Assembly (NCBI GenBank): GCA_949358305.1
Contig: OX442314.1
Location: 25,599,060 to 25,663,059, forward strand
From: Strigamia acuminata
Lineage: Eukaryota; Arthropoda; Chilopoda; Geophilomorpha; Linotaeniidae
DNA length: 64,000 nt
Direction: 5' to 3'
Position numbers and translations under genes: made by a program. This document shows positions 12,862 to 23,200 of the stretch, piece after piece; positions within the stretch are counted from its first letter, which is position 1; every line of letters starts with the position of its first letter. The notes under the pieces are model-generated. The model was not told the origin of the DNA. It did not search any database and saw only the letters and a program-made list of their open reading frames with translations.

Positions 12862-13061
12862 AAAACTAGAACACGGTGTGCAGATGGATGGGGAATTAAC
12901 ATACAAATCAAATCACACGTATCAGCCTTCGAGTCTTTTTATATGAATTATTAAGTTTTTTTTACTCTCAAATGGTTTTTAGTATTACAACAAGTGTGAA
13001 TTTGTGCTTGCATTTTATTAATGACGTTACTTCCGGTCTATAAAGCTTCCGATAGATCTTA
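12862..13061 (+). other. Likely 3' UTR start of the claudin-like gene
   Basis: AT-rich, no reading frame. The first AATAAA on this strand is near 13,495, beyond the inverted-repeat element, so the 3' UTR may run through that element. Confidence 0.35.
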
Positions 13062-13462
13062 GCACAGACCTAAATACACTAGACTACAAACTGAGGGATT
13101 GTGGGTAAGAAGCGTATGCAACACTTGATTCGCTTTCACTTCCTGTTAATGTTATGGCTGCCTAAAATCAGCTTACAAACAAAATTTCTGAATGATGGTT
13201 AGCAAACACTGCGTCGTTTTGAATTGTGAGATGTCACAAGCCAGATGTATTTATTTAAATTTAACTAAGAAAAAAAAATGCAAATTGCGAGAATAACGAT
13301 AAACCCAGAGAAAAACGAAAAATAGTATTGAATTTGGTGGAGTAAGACGCAAGACAGGAAGTTGGAGAGCATTTATGATGTCACTTCACCCCAACAATCC
13401 CTCTTCCTCTCGCAAGCTTGGCGCCATTTGCAGTGCGCAGTCCAGTTGTATTTAGGTCTGTG
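13062..13462. mobile_element. MITE-like terminal inverted repeat element (about 400 bp)
   Basis: The left end CACAGACCTAAATACA and right end TGTATTTAGGTCTGTG are inverted copies, and similarity continues inward (GAGGGATTGT-type stretches on both sides). The 6-base ATCTTA flanks both ends (13,056-13,061 and 13,463-13,468), with one extra G on the left. There is no coding capacity. This fits a small non-autonomous DNA transposon; the superfamily is not assigned. Confidence 0.65.
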
Positions 13463-13468
13463 ATCTTA

Positions 13469-14089
13469 TTTACAGTTTAAACGAGGCGGGAAGAGAATAA
13501 AGTAGCTGCATTCGAAAAGTGTGTTGAAATTTTTTAGTCTAAATGACTTTTTGAATGCAGCTAGTGTGTGTAAAGATTTCAACAAATATGAGACTACGAC
13601 GTACAGTAGGTGAAATTCCAAATGTCTAAATTGACTTATTATCCTTGAAAGTAATGGAAATTGAAATACCGGTACCTAATACAAGATACCACAAGTCTGA
13701 GTAAATATGCTAATGATTTAAAAAAAAATCAGTTGCCTTCAAATTCAAACTATTTTAAATACAGGTATTTAGTTAAATTATGCCATTAATAAGTGTAGAT
13801 ATAATTTTTAGTTTTCATACTTGGGTTTTATTATACAGTGCAAATGTTGTGCAGATCTCAAACAAATACATCTTTCATAACAATTATAATTACAATTTTG
13901 TAATGGTTGATTGGGATAAAAGCGAGGTGTAATTATCATTGTACATAATCATGCTTAGGCCAGTGACACTGTTATTTAATTACTAATTACTGTAACTACT
14001 TGTATAACAAAAGACGCGGTACTAAGAATAAAAGCAGGTACAATACACTACTCTCTTCATTCTTCCGTTACATCCGTCAAAAACCTTTC
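13469..14089. other. Intergenic DNA between convergent genes
   Basis: Holds an AATAAA (+ strand) near 13,495 and an ATTAAA on the minus strand at 13,975-13,980 that could serve the glycine-rich peptide gene. Nothing else is supported. Confidence 0.4.
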
Positions 14090-14573
14090 TTAGCCGACAG
14101 TTGAATTATTATTCCTTATCGAATTCAAAAATTGTCTGAATAGTTCCGACAGTACAGCTCCGTTAAGTAACCCCAAACCAAAACCACCTAAACCATTTCC
14201 TCCAAATCCTGGGCCTCCAAATCCTGGGCGTCCACCCCATTTGTTACCAAATCGCATTTCCTTCTGACGCTGCAAAACCAATAAAAAAAATGTAATTATC
14301 AGTTTACAGTTTACAATTAGCGCACACAGCAACAGGAAACACAACCAAACTATTGCCGTATACACAAAATGTCCGTTACTGCATTCACGAAAGGTTCAAA
14401 TGAGTTAAATTAAGCTAAGTTACTTATTTTCCCCAGATAACACAAATTGTTTTCTACTCAACTCACAACTCACAACTTACATCATTTTGCACCACTTCTG
14501 CTTCGTCAACTTGAGTGGCAAGCACCGCAATAACCATCAGTGACAGACCAACCAATAACAAGAAGACTTTCAT
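14090..14573 (-). CDS. Glycine-rich secreted peptide, 2 exons, 90 codons
   Basis: Exon 1 (14,481-14,573) encodes a signal peptide, MKVFLLLVGLSLMVIAVLA, and a short acidic segment; its donor is GAT|GTAAGT. Exon 2 (14,090-14,269, acceptor TTTTGCAG) encodes a basic start, a Gly/Phe-rich stretch (GGRPGFGGPGFGGNGLGGFG) and a more hydrophobic, potentially helical end with one Asn-Ser-Thr sequon. The join is phase 0. A TATA box lies 60 bases upstream of the ATG. Signal peptide, acidic spacer and basic Gly-rich mature region resemble many arthropod antimicrobial and cuticle peptides, but no conserved family motif is visible and the function is inferred. It lies head-to-tail with another small secreted-protein gene on the same strand. 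Confidence 0.75.
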
Positions 14574-14632
14574 GTTGAATAATTTCTCGTTCACTGGAAA
14601 TAGTTTTCAATACAGAAGAAATAAATTCACCC

Positions 14633-14642
14633 ACATATATAT
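14633..14642 (-). promoter_or_regulatory. TATA box of the glycine-rich peptide gene
   Basis: A TATATATG run on the minus strand lies about 60 bases upstream of the ATG at 14,573, a suitable place for a TATA-driven short 5' UTR. Confidence 0.5.
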
Positions 14643-14778
14643 GGAAAAATAGTATTGCTGACATGGTTTACATCGATGATTTATTTCCATCCCTAATGAC
14701 AACAGAAACTGAAACTAATTTTGTAGATCTGTTTAATATTGGTAAATGAAGATTGATGAGACATTTGCTTGTGATACA

Positions 14779-14784
14779 TTTATT
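14779..14784 (-). terminator. Polyadenylation signal of the Pro/Arg-rich peptide gene
   Basis: AATAAA on the minus strand (plus-strand TTTATT), about 70 bases past the stop codon of the proposed second exon. Its position supports that exon as terminal. Confidence 0.5.
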
Positions 14785-14854
14785 CAGGAACTGGGACTAA
14801 GATACATTAATTTTTTTCAAAGTCATATATTTGTTGACCAAACTAATCTATCCT

Positions 14855-15428
14855 TCATATTGCAGGAATAATGGGACTTGCTCTTGGCATAGATTCATTT
14901 GGCAAGGACGTCACGACAGACTCCTCCTACAACAACAAAAAACAACATGTTGAACTAAGGTATCCTAGTTTAAAGAACAACTAAATTAATTTAATTTTAG
15001 GCTCAAGAAAATACCATTTCATGATCTCCATGATGTTCATGATGTACATCGTCAGGATCTATATGAGCCGATCTGCACCCTTTTCGTTTGTAACTTCCCT
15101 TCTTTTTGGGTTTTTCTTCTTCCTTTTCCTTGCCCTTGTCCTTTTTCTTATTAAATATTAATCTTTCTTGAATAGCATCTCCGACTTGGTTGCCGATACC
15201 TGGATATTGAGGTCTGATTGGTCTGTTTCGTCTGCCAGGTCTTCGGCGCCAAGGTTTGCTAGGAGGATTGTTAGGCTTAGGTTCATTGGATTCATCAGGC
15301 CCTTTAATCCCTTGCTTTCCAATGCTGCCAGTATTGGGATTACTAGTTGCGGAATCGACCCATGATTGTTGTGCGCAAATTGAATTGCAAAAATAGAATA
15401 TGAGGGAAATACAGAGAACGAACTTCAT
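14855..15428 (-). CDS. Pro/Arg/Lys-rich secreted peptide, 2 exons (about 161 codons)
   Basis: The start at 15,428 gives a signal peptide (MKFVLCISLIFYFCNSICA, cleavage likely before QQS). A Pro/Arg-rich block follows (KPWRRRPGRRNRPIRPQYPG), then a Lys/Glu-rich charged block and a His/Asp-rich end (HHEHHGDHE). Unspliced, the frame stops at 15,003 after 141 codons. A donor, ATG|GTATTT at 15,014, and an acceptor, TTGTTGTAG at 14,927, allow a second exon 14,855-14,926 that adds 23 codons in phase and sits just before an AATAAA. The Pro/Arg block resembles arginine/proline-rich antimicrobial peptides, and the His-rich end could bind metal; both are inference. A TATA box at 15,476-15,481 precedes it. 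Confidence 0.7.
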
Positions 15429-15475
15429 CGTTGTGTGTGCACCTCAATGAGACCAGTTGGAGTTTGAGACCAATA

Positions 15476-15481
15476 TTTATA
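15476..15481 (-). promoter_or_regulatory. TATA box of the Pro/Arg-rich peptide gene
   Basis: TATAAA on the minus strand, about 50 bases upstream of the ATG at 15,428. Confidence 0.5.
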
Positions 15482-16192
15482 CTAATTTTAAAGGAAGACA
15501 TTAGGGGGAGACATTATGATAAATGTCCAACGTAATTATTAACGATTTAAGCATCTGGTTTTAGAATATACAATAAAAAATGAAAGAATTTATGTAAAAC
15601 TACCAGAAAAAAAAATTGTGTTCAAAGAAGTGAGTCATAGATACTTAATTGAGTGCAAATGAAGGAATTTTAGTTACCATTAATTCTAAAAGCCCAAAAA
15701 TTAAATCCCACACACACTTTCATATTTTGGGTTTGTGTTATGTTTACCCAACATAATTTTTGCGACGCTTCAGTCACTTTTTCTTGTCATCTCGAGTCTC
15801 AGTGTCAATGTCCGGGGCCTCGAAACAACAAAAACATTAAAAATTCTGAGGAATTGCTATCTATTGCTGTGCAGGTCTATGATAGTATGTGGAAAAAATT
15901 TGGGTTTTGTCAATAGAACGAGGCTATTCTATCAGAGCATTTGTGGTAATTTGATACCAAACATTGATATCCTTGAGTTGACTCTGACGACGGTTTTGAA
16001 TTAATATCGGCGTCGCCTGTGAAAGCGAATTTAGTGCCAAAAAATACATCTCATTTGAAAAGATGTAACGGTTGCACTCAAAATCAAAGACCAAGGTTAA
16101 AATCTTGAGAGTAATCATCCTGTGTGCAAAACAACATTCTATATTTATAAAAATTTCATCTCTGTGATAATACTTTTAAAAAAAATTAAGCC
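15482..16192. other. Intergenic DNA, no supported gene
   Basis: Short overlapping frames on both strands (15,735-16,118) lack any recognisable feature. The stretch ends at the 4-base target site AGCC duplicated by element 1. Confidence 0.45.
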
Positions 16193-17013
16193 TGTGGTGA
16201 CCCAGTTGGATAAGTGTCCCCCCAGGGCGGATACTTGTCCTATGAGTCACTATGATTAAAGAGTCGTTCCCCCCCGAGTTGGCTCCACCTCCCCATGGCA
16301 GGTGTGTGCCCCGAGGGGGAGGAAGCGGCTGGTGGTCAGCCCCCATTGGTTGATCGCCGGCCCTTCACCCCACTGCATAAAAGGCTGTGTTTCCCGCCTA
16401 AAGACAGAACTTACACAAACGACACCAAGAACACAGCAACTACCTCACCGTCAGGCCAACTTCAACTACAAGTTAGGATTGATCGAGGATCGCTGAGTAA
16501 AGTGCAAACTGTAACTCTCACGAAGTCACTTGCGAGCTATTCCTGCGAAAGCACGAGAATAGCCCTTGTGAAATCACCCAGAATAATCGCCCAGACGATT
16601 ATTCGCCGAAGTAAGTGTCCGAGTGCTTTGTAGGGAACCCCAAAGTTCCTAGACGAGGCCTCTGCGACGCTAAACCAAAACCTAGACAACAGGCACGGAT
16701 AGAAGACTCGAAAGAGCATTCCACCGCGTCCGTGAAGACGAATCCGTGACGAATTAACGACAACTCGAGACGCCGCCTTTGTTCCGCCGACCACGCGGAA
16801 TCGACGACGCCATCTTGAGAAATCCTTTGTTCGACGCTGACCACGTCGACTCTAGAATTATTACTGAGTGTATTTTAAAGGCATAAAGCCTGGTGAATAA
16901 ATTACCTGTTTATTTACATACATTTAGTATTCATTTGGGTATTTGCATAATTGATCACAGGTAAAGTATTACACGTTAGCGCTATTTAAACCTATACCAA
17001 GTAGGACGCGACA
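16193..17013 (+). repeat. 5' LTR of element 1
   Basis: 821 bases, TGTGGTGACC to GGACGCGACA. A TATA-like GCATAAAAGG near 16,375 and an AATAAA at 16,896-16,901 mark the likely promoter and polyadenylation signals. Short frames inside appear identically in the 3' copy and are not genes. Confidence 0.95.
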
Positions 17014-17015
17014 CG

Positions 17016-17033
17016 TGGGGGCCTGTCCGGGAT
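17016..17033 (+). promoter_or_regulatory. Primer-binding site of element 1 (tRNA-Pro-like)
   Basis: TGGGGGCCTGTCCGGGAT starts two bases after the LTR. It differs at only a few central positions from the tRNA-Pro primer site known from mammalian gammaretroviruses. Proline tRNA is therefore the inferred primer. Confidence 0.6.
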
Positions 17034-17107
17034 TTAGAAATAAATCTCAAATCTGAACTTGTGATCTCTCAATAAGATAACCCAAACCGTAGAATTACCG
17101 AAAGAAA

Positions 17108-20100
17108 ATGTCAGACAAAGATGAGCAATCCACGTCTGACACCGAGCAGAGAATGCCCGAGAAGGGAAAAAGGACCTCCGACTACCACCTAAGGTCGGAT
17201 GGTCCCGTCCCTGAAATGTCCGCAAAGGCGAAAGCCCGAGCGAATAAAAGGAGAGCGAAGGCGCAGAAAGAGGAGCAAGCTGCATCGCTCGCGGCCCTAG
17301 ACGGGCCAGAGCGAGAGCGGGTTCCCTTGAATATGCAACCCTTCGAAGATACCGATCCGGAAGCCATAGAAAATCGAGAAGAAATTCGCGAGGTATCACC
17401 AGGACGAGTATCGATATTGATGACCGAGGAGACGGATGAAGCTCCGAAAAGAACGGTCACGATCGGCACAGACCCATCGCCACCAACGGCTCAGACGTCC
17501 GTAAAACAAACCCCACGGAAAAACGACGGCGGGACCCCGATAACCCCCCGAGTTACGGCGAGTCCTGCAGTTGTTTCCTTCGAAGTATCTCACCTAATTC
17601 GGTTGACGCAGCAAGCTGCCCAGCTAAAAGCGATGATAGACATTCCAGTAGGAACGTCAGTCTGGGAATCGATTACCCTACTCACTGACGCTATCTGTGC
17701 GGCACAAGCCCCGACGCCGGTCGCAAGACCAGCAGCGGAGACGCCCATGCCCCAGGTAACGCCCAGTGACACCGGAGGTTTCGCGCCAGACCCCAACCGA
17801 ACACTTCACGAATCCAGAGAGAAGGCCCGCGAGGAAGCCAGACAAGAAGCGACTAGTCGCCAACGAAGGCTGAGCGCAGAGCGGCGAGAACTCTGGAAGG
17901 AAGAGGAAGAAAGGGAGCAACGCGAGAGAAGAACCACCGAGAGAACAGAGAAACTGGTCCAAAAAATGAGGGAAGAACGAGAAGCTAAAATTCGAAAAGA
18001 ATGGAACGCAACAGTAGAAGGGCGACATCGAGAAGCTCAAGAGTACGAGGACCAATTTCAAGCGCTAATAGCTCAAAGAAAAACAGAAAAACTACAAATG
18101 TTGCGAAAAGAGGCCATTCTACAACATCAGAAATGGGAAGAACAACATCGCGAGAGGTTGAGAGAAGAGGAAGCCAGAAAAGGAAAAGAACAGTTTCTGA
18201 AAGAGAAAGAAGAGTGGGATCGAGTCAGATGGACCGAAGAGTACAAAGCGAAGAAACAAGCTATAATAGATGAGCAAAAAAGATGGGAAGCCGAAAACTG
18301 GGAGAAGGAGACAGAAAAGTTCCAGAAAGAGTACGCACAAGACGTCTCGGACAGGAAGAAAAATGAAGAAAACCTGAAACGGAAACCAGAACCCCCCAGC
18401 GGCTCTGATACCGACACAGGAGAAGGTGCAACAAAGCCGGCAAAAACGGCGAAAAGGGGGAAATCTCAAAAGAGAGACGAGTCGGTCCCAAAAACAAAGG
18501 GCCGTCACCCCTCAAAAGGATCCGAGACGGGAGCAGCCATCGACGCGTTACTCGAAAAGAAAAACGCAAATAAAAATCGGGAACGCCCCGAAAGCGAGGA
18601 AAACAGATGGCATTCTTTTTACGAGAACAACGACGGAGGGGAGCCGCCGCCATCCGGAGGCTCGAAACAGAAGAAGGCTGGCGGAGAGACCCCACCGAGA
18701 GGGCCGAGGTTTCACCCCCAAGGAGATCCCTCCGAGCCCTCCGATTCGTCGGACGACGACCATCCGAGTCGACCGTCTACAGGGAGGAGTCAAGAAGACA
18801 GCGATGGGCACCGGTCGAACCGGCCGAATGCTTCAGACCGCTCCTCCCGGAGCTCCAACCCTCGTTCGGAGGAAGGGAACTTTCAGGACTCATCTGGCCG
18901 ACATTACACGATGTCTGAGCTAGGCCGAGCCCTGCTGAACTCTTTCAGAAGAGAAGGAATAGATCTAGGCCATCCAGGCGACGAACATAATCGCGCCGGA
19001 GAGAGGGTTAAGCGCAAATATGGCGTACGAAACGAACCAAGCAGCGAAGCCACGGGTAACATCCGTTGGCAACACTACATACAAACACGATTCGACGGTT
19101 CGTGGAAGGCCGGAGACCGCTTCCTAGACGAAGTAATGCGTATCAAGAAAGCGACAAAAGCCACCGTCGCCGACATGCTAACCCACGGTCTAGTGGAGCT
19201 AACCACGGGGTCAGCTCGAGAATGGTATCAGGGACTGAAAAACCCAACCTGGGACGATTTTCTCGTCCGTTTCGATCTCCGATACGGCGAGACTCCAGAC
19301 GAGATCAGTAACAAATTACGTGGTCTACGGCAAGCCCCAGGAGAAACATTAGCCGACTACGACGCCCGAGCGAAACTCCTGTTTGCAAGAGCGCCGTACG
19401 AAATAAACCCCGCTGGTTTTACGATGATCTTTTACGGAGGATTATCGGCCCACTCGCAAAGAATTCTGCTAGACATGCGTGCACCTCGCACTGGCGATTA
19501 CCAAGATGTCAGTAACTATCTTCTAACAAACACGTTAGAAATAGAACAGCGGTATTACGCCACTCTGCCCCCGGAGGAAGCTGACGCACACGAGAAACGG
19601 TTGCAGACGAGTGCCGAACGTCACAAGACCTCAGAAAAATTAATGAGGCCAAGTGAATATTTGAGCGGCATAATGAGTCTCACCGAAGCATCCTTCGGAC
19701 GAATGCTGACGCCTAAAGCAGGCAGTATTCTTCCAGCCAACCCGATAGCTGCCCCAAAGAAAGCACCGGCAGCAACGGCGATGCAGGTGACCTCGACGGA
19801 CTCCACCCAGATGGAGAAAGTCGAAGAGACAACACCTCTCGCCACGGCTAAAGAAGAGGAGCCAGCATCAAGCGACGAGGAAGCCCTAAATGAGCACCTC
19901 GAAAACTTGTCGACGGGATGCGACGATCAAGGTCCCTATTTGCACCATGCACACCGGGCCTTAGCAATCGCACAATTCAGAGCACACGTGCAGGCAACAA
20001 AAGCGAGAGGGGCATTGGGAGGAAAAAGACGATTCCCGACGCCCTTCGTCCCGAAAAAACCGGGATTCACTCCCACAGGGGATAAAAGTAACATCAAATG

Positions 20101-20248
20101 TTACAGCTGCGGAGAATACGGTCACTACTCCGACAAATGCGAAAAAACCGTCAAAGAAAAAGGCATCATGCAAACCTTGATGAAAATGATGATGGAGTTA
20201 AATACTAATCTAGCAAAAAACTCCCAAGCGCAGGCGTCGCCGAAATAA
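17108..20248 (+). CDS. gag: Gag protein of element 1
   Basis: The 1,046-codon frame begins 95 bases after the LTR and encodes the structural polyprotein that packages element RNA. Residues about 235-420 are extremely rich in Glu, Arg and Lys and look like a long coiled coil or charged helix. A Pro/Ser/Asp-rich linker follows, then a retrotransposon capsid-like region at about 650-790 (tryptophans and the pattern LRGLRQAPGETLADYDARAK). A single CCHC zinc knuckle lies near the C-terminus (Cys998-x2-Cys-x4-His-x4-Cys). At twice the usual gypsy Gag length, the long charged N-terminal half is unusual. A slippery heptamer just before the stop should send some ribosomes into pol. Confidence 0.88.
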   Translation: MSDKDEQSTSDTEQRMPEKGKRTSDYHLRSDGPVPEMSAKAKARANKRRAKAQKEEQAASLAALDGPERERVPLNMQPFEDTDPEAIENREEIREVSPGRVSILMTEETDEAPKRTVTIGTDPSPPTAQTSVKQTPRKNDGGTPITPRVTASPAVVSFEVSHLIRLTQQAAQLKAMIDIPVGTSVWESITLLTDAICAAQAPTPVARPAAETPMPQVTPSDTGGFAPDPNRTLHESREKAREEARQEATSRQRRLSAERRELWKEEEEREQRERRTTERTEKLVQKMREEREAKIRKEWNATVEGRHREAQEYEDQFQALIAQRKTEKLQMLRKEAILQHQKWEEQHRERLREEEARKGKEQFLKEKEEWDRVRWTEEYKAKKQAIIDEQKRWEAENWEKETEKFQKEYAQDVSDRKKNEENLKRKPEPPSGSDTDTGEGATKPAKTAKRGKSQKRDESVPKTKGRHPSKGSETGAAIDALLEKKNANKNRERPESEENRWHSFYENNDGGEPPPSGGSKQKKAGGETPPRGPRFHPQGDPSEPSDSSDDDHPSRPSTGRSQEDSDGHRSNRPNASDRSSRSSNPRSEEGNFQDSSGRHYTMSELGRALLNSFRREGIDLGHPGDEHNRAGERVKRKYGVRNEPSSEATGNIRWQHYIQTRFDGSWKAGDRFLDEVMRIKKATKATVADMLTHGLVELTTGSAREWYQGLKNPTWDDFLVRFDLRYGETPDEISNKLRGLRQAPGETLADYDARAKLLFARAPYEINPAGFTMIFYGGLSAHSQRILLDMRAPRTGDYQDVSNYLLTNTLEIEQRYYATLPPEEADAHEKRLQTSAERHKTSEKLMRPSEYLSGIMSLTEASFGRMLTPKAGSILPANPIAAPKKAPAATAMQVTSTDSTQMEKVEETTPLATAKEEEPASSDEEALNEHLENLSTGCDDQGPYLHHAHRALAIAQFRAHVQATKARGALGGKRRFPTPFVPKKPGFTPTGDKSNIKCYSCGEYGHYSDKCEKTVKEKGIMQTLMKMMMELNTNLAKNSQAQASPK

Positions 20249-20266
20249 ATTCAGCTTCGTCTGCGC
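20215..20266 (+). promoter_or_regulatory. -1 ribosomal frameshift signal (slippery heptamer plus stem-loop)
   Basis: A AAA AAC at 20,215-20,221 is in register with gag codons (GCA AAA AAC). After a 6-base spacer, GCGCAGGCG (20,228-20,236) can pair with CGTCTGCGC (20,258-20,266): nine pairs, one of them G-U, around a 21-base loop. The frame reached by a -1 slip is open from 20,222 into pol. This is the classic layout of a -1 frameshift element. Confidence 0.75.
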
Positions 20267-23200
20267 CAGCCGCGGAAATTAAAAAGAAGAAATATCACAC
20301 TGGACCCGCAGGTCATGCCTTGGCAGAAGCACAGATCAAAGATCGCATGCAGACCATTCCGAAGAAGGAAGAAACAGTGACGCTGACAAGTATGCAAGTG
20401 AGAACGAAGCCGGAGGTCGACATAGATTGGACGGACCTCCCGTTCAATCTGGAGGTTGAGCCCCAAACATTACGCGTTTTTCACTGCAATGTCACGAAAA
20501 CACATTGCGAAACTCTGTGTATGCTGCCAGTGGAGATCGAAAACCAAAAATTGTTCGGTCTGCTGGATTCAGGAGCAGATCGTTCATTCATATCCGAAGA
20601 TATAGTAAAGGACTTGGATATTGAAAAAAAGGTGGCACAAGTGAACGCGAACGTAGAATTGCTCACCGCCAACGGCTACGTCAAGCCGAGGGGCGTAGTT
20701 CGCATCATGATCGACTGGAAAGGGGGGAACCTGTCCCACCCCTTCATAGTCTTGCCATCCCACGACAAAGTATTCCTCTTAGGGATGGATATCATGGCAA
20801 AACTGAAAATTCAGCCAAACCCGATAACCCGTTCATGGAACTGGATAAGTCCCGAGGGAGAACGGCCAGTCCCCGTAGTTCCCCAAAAATTACTGGACGA
20901 AGCCAAGGACAAAGAGGAATACGGAAGAGGATTGCGAAAATTCGTCCAAGATTACGATTTCGCAGCCTTCACTCTGGAATTACAGAGGAGTAACGTCGTG
21001 GACACACTGGTCGAGGAGGCAGCACTGCGTGTTGACGAGGCATCGCTACTAAGGCGAGTGCTTCGAAAACATGAAAGAATTCTGACCAAGACACCTGGTC
21101 GAACGACGGAAGCAACCCACGAAATAGTCTTAACCACAGACAAGCCGATTCGAGTGCCTTACAAGGGGATGAACCCCCAGAAAAGAGACATTGTGACGCA
21201 GATGTGCCAAGACATGCTCGACAAGGGCATAGTAACTCAAGCGCTGGGCGAATACGCGATGCGGATCGTCCTGGTAATGCGTCCAGGCTCGGAACCTCGA
21301 CTATGCATTGATTATCGCCCCCTGAATGCGATAACAGTTATAGACCCGATTCAGATGCCATCTATAGACTCGATCCTCCGGGAACTGAGCCCGTTCAAGT
21401 GGGTAACCACGATGGATCTGTCAAAGGGGTATTGGCAAGTGGAGCTAAAACCCGAAGACAAACTAAAAACGGCTTTCTACTCCCCGATAGGAAGATTAAT
21501 GTTCAACGTGATGCCGTTCGGGCTTGTAAACGCCCCGAGCACGTTCCAGAAATTGATCGAAAGCGTGTTGGGAGATATGCTTCACGACTTCGTGTGGGCG
21601 TATCTCGACGACATAATAATAACGTCGGACACATTCGAAGAGCATATAGACCACATCGACAGAGTGGTCTCTCGCCTAGCCAAGGCGGGACTCCACATCC
21701 ATCCAGGGAAGAGCAAGTTTTGCAGAAAAGAGCTTGCCTTCCTAGGATATCGAATAGGAGTCGAGGGAATCGCGATTGACCCCGAAAAAGTCAAAGCAAT
21801 AAACGGATTCCCCGCCCCCGAAGATATAAAAGGTGTCCAGAGATTCATGGGCATGGTCAATTTCTTCGGCCGACTACTCTCTGGTCTGGCTGAAGTGGCC
21901 GCGCCTATAACGGATCTCTTACGAACGGATAAAGAGTTTGAGTGGACGGTCCAGTGCGAGGCCGCATTTAGCACTATCAAGCAAATGCTGGCTGACGTCG
22001 AAAAGATGCCATTGCCGGACCTAAACCGACCGTTCGTGTTGCACACCGACGCGAGTAAAATCGGACTGGGTGCAGCCCTTCTGCAGACCCACGTGTACAA
22101 CGGAATCTCGCAAGAAGTACCCTGTATGTTTATAAGCAGAAAAATACAGGGCGCGGAGAAAAATTATACGGCAACGGAACTAGAATGCCTAGCCGTAATT
22201 TGGGCAGTTCGGAAATTTCGCGACTATCTGGAGTACACGAACTTCGAGGTTCAGACAGATCACCAGGCACTAAGCTGGTTGATGAAGCTCAAGGAACCCT
22301 CCGGCCGACTCGCACGATGGCAACTGGAGTTAATGGCGTGCGATATAACAATTACGTACCGCCCCGGGAAGTACAATCATGTGGCCGACGCCCTCTCGAG
22401 AGCCCCAGCCTCTGACCCCCAGGGACCAGACGACGACGGCGAGGACGACACCCACCTCTTGTACTGCCCGACTCCACGGAGAATATGGCGTTTGCGAAAG
22501 GCGAACGAGCTACCAGTGATGGAGCCTGAAGATAGAACGTTTTGTGGTTTTTGGACTCGAACATACCAGCCAGCTGGGACAAACAATTCAACATCCGAAA
22601 TTCAATCTCCGCCCCCCGGAGAAACCCACAAAACACTACTACGCGCCTTCACAGCAAAAATTGAAGAAAAAACACAATACGCTCCACCCACGAGACGTGA
22701 GTTCGTCGAACACCAGGCAGCAGACACAAAATGTCAAATTATAACGCAATATTTGCTGAACGGCGAATTTCCGGAAGGGATGACAAACCCACACCGCCGG
22801 AAACAGTTCGTCAAAGAAGCAACAAGCTACCTCATAGATGATGAACTCCTGGTAAAATACCACCCGACGTTTCAAGATGACCTCAGCGGAGCGGGAAACT
22901 CGGTTAAAGTGGTCGTGCCGGCATCGCTGCACACCCGACTGTTGTGGCTGATGCACGGACACCCGCTCGCCAGCCATTCTGGCGTGGCGAGGACCCTTTA
23001 TCGAGTAAAACAACTTTTCTTCTGGCCGGGCGCGCGGCAAAAGATAACGAAATTTATCCGACACTGCCCCCGGTGCCAAGCGTGCAGACCGCGAGATAAA
23101 GTGGCCAGAAACGCCATGTCTCTCGGACCCTACGCACCGTTTGACTGCTTAAGCATAGACTTGATGGGCCCCAAGCCCACAACGGGAAACAAGAACATGT

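Noticed and set aside
14871..14936. A plus-strand exon ending at AAG|GTATCC
   Set aside because: The same bases fit better as the terminal minus-strand exon of the Pro/Arg-rich peptide gene, with acceptor, stop and AATAAA in place.
16295..16844. Short frames on both strands, repeated at 28,345-28,894
   Set aside because: They lie inside the two LTR copies of element 1 and are by-products of an identical repeat, not genes.
18119..18695. Long minus-strand frames opposite gag and pol of element 1
   Set aside because: They are shadows of biased codon use in the sense frames and have no domain.
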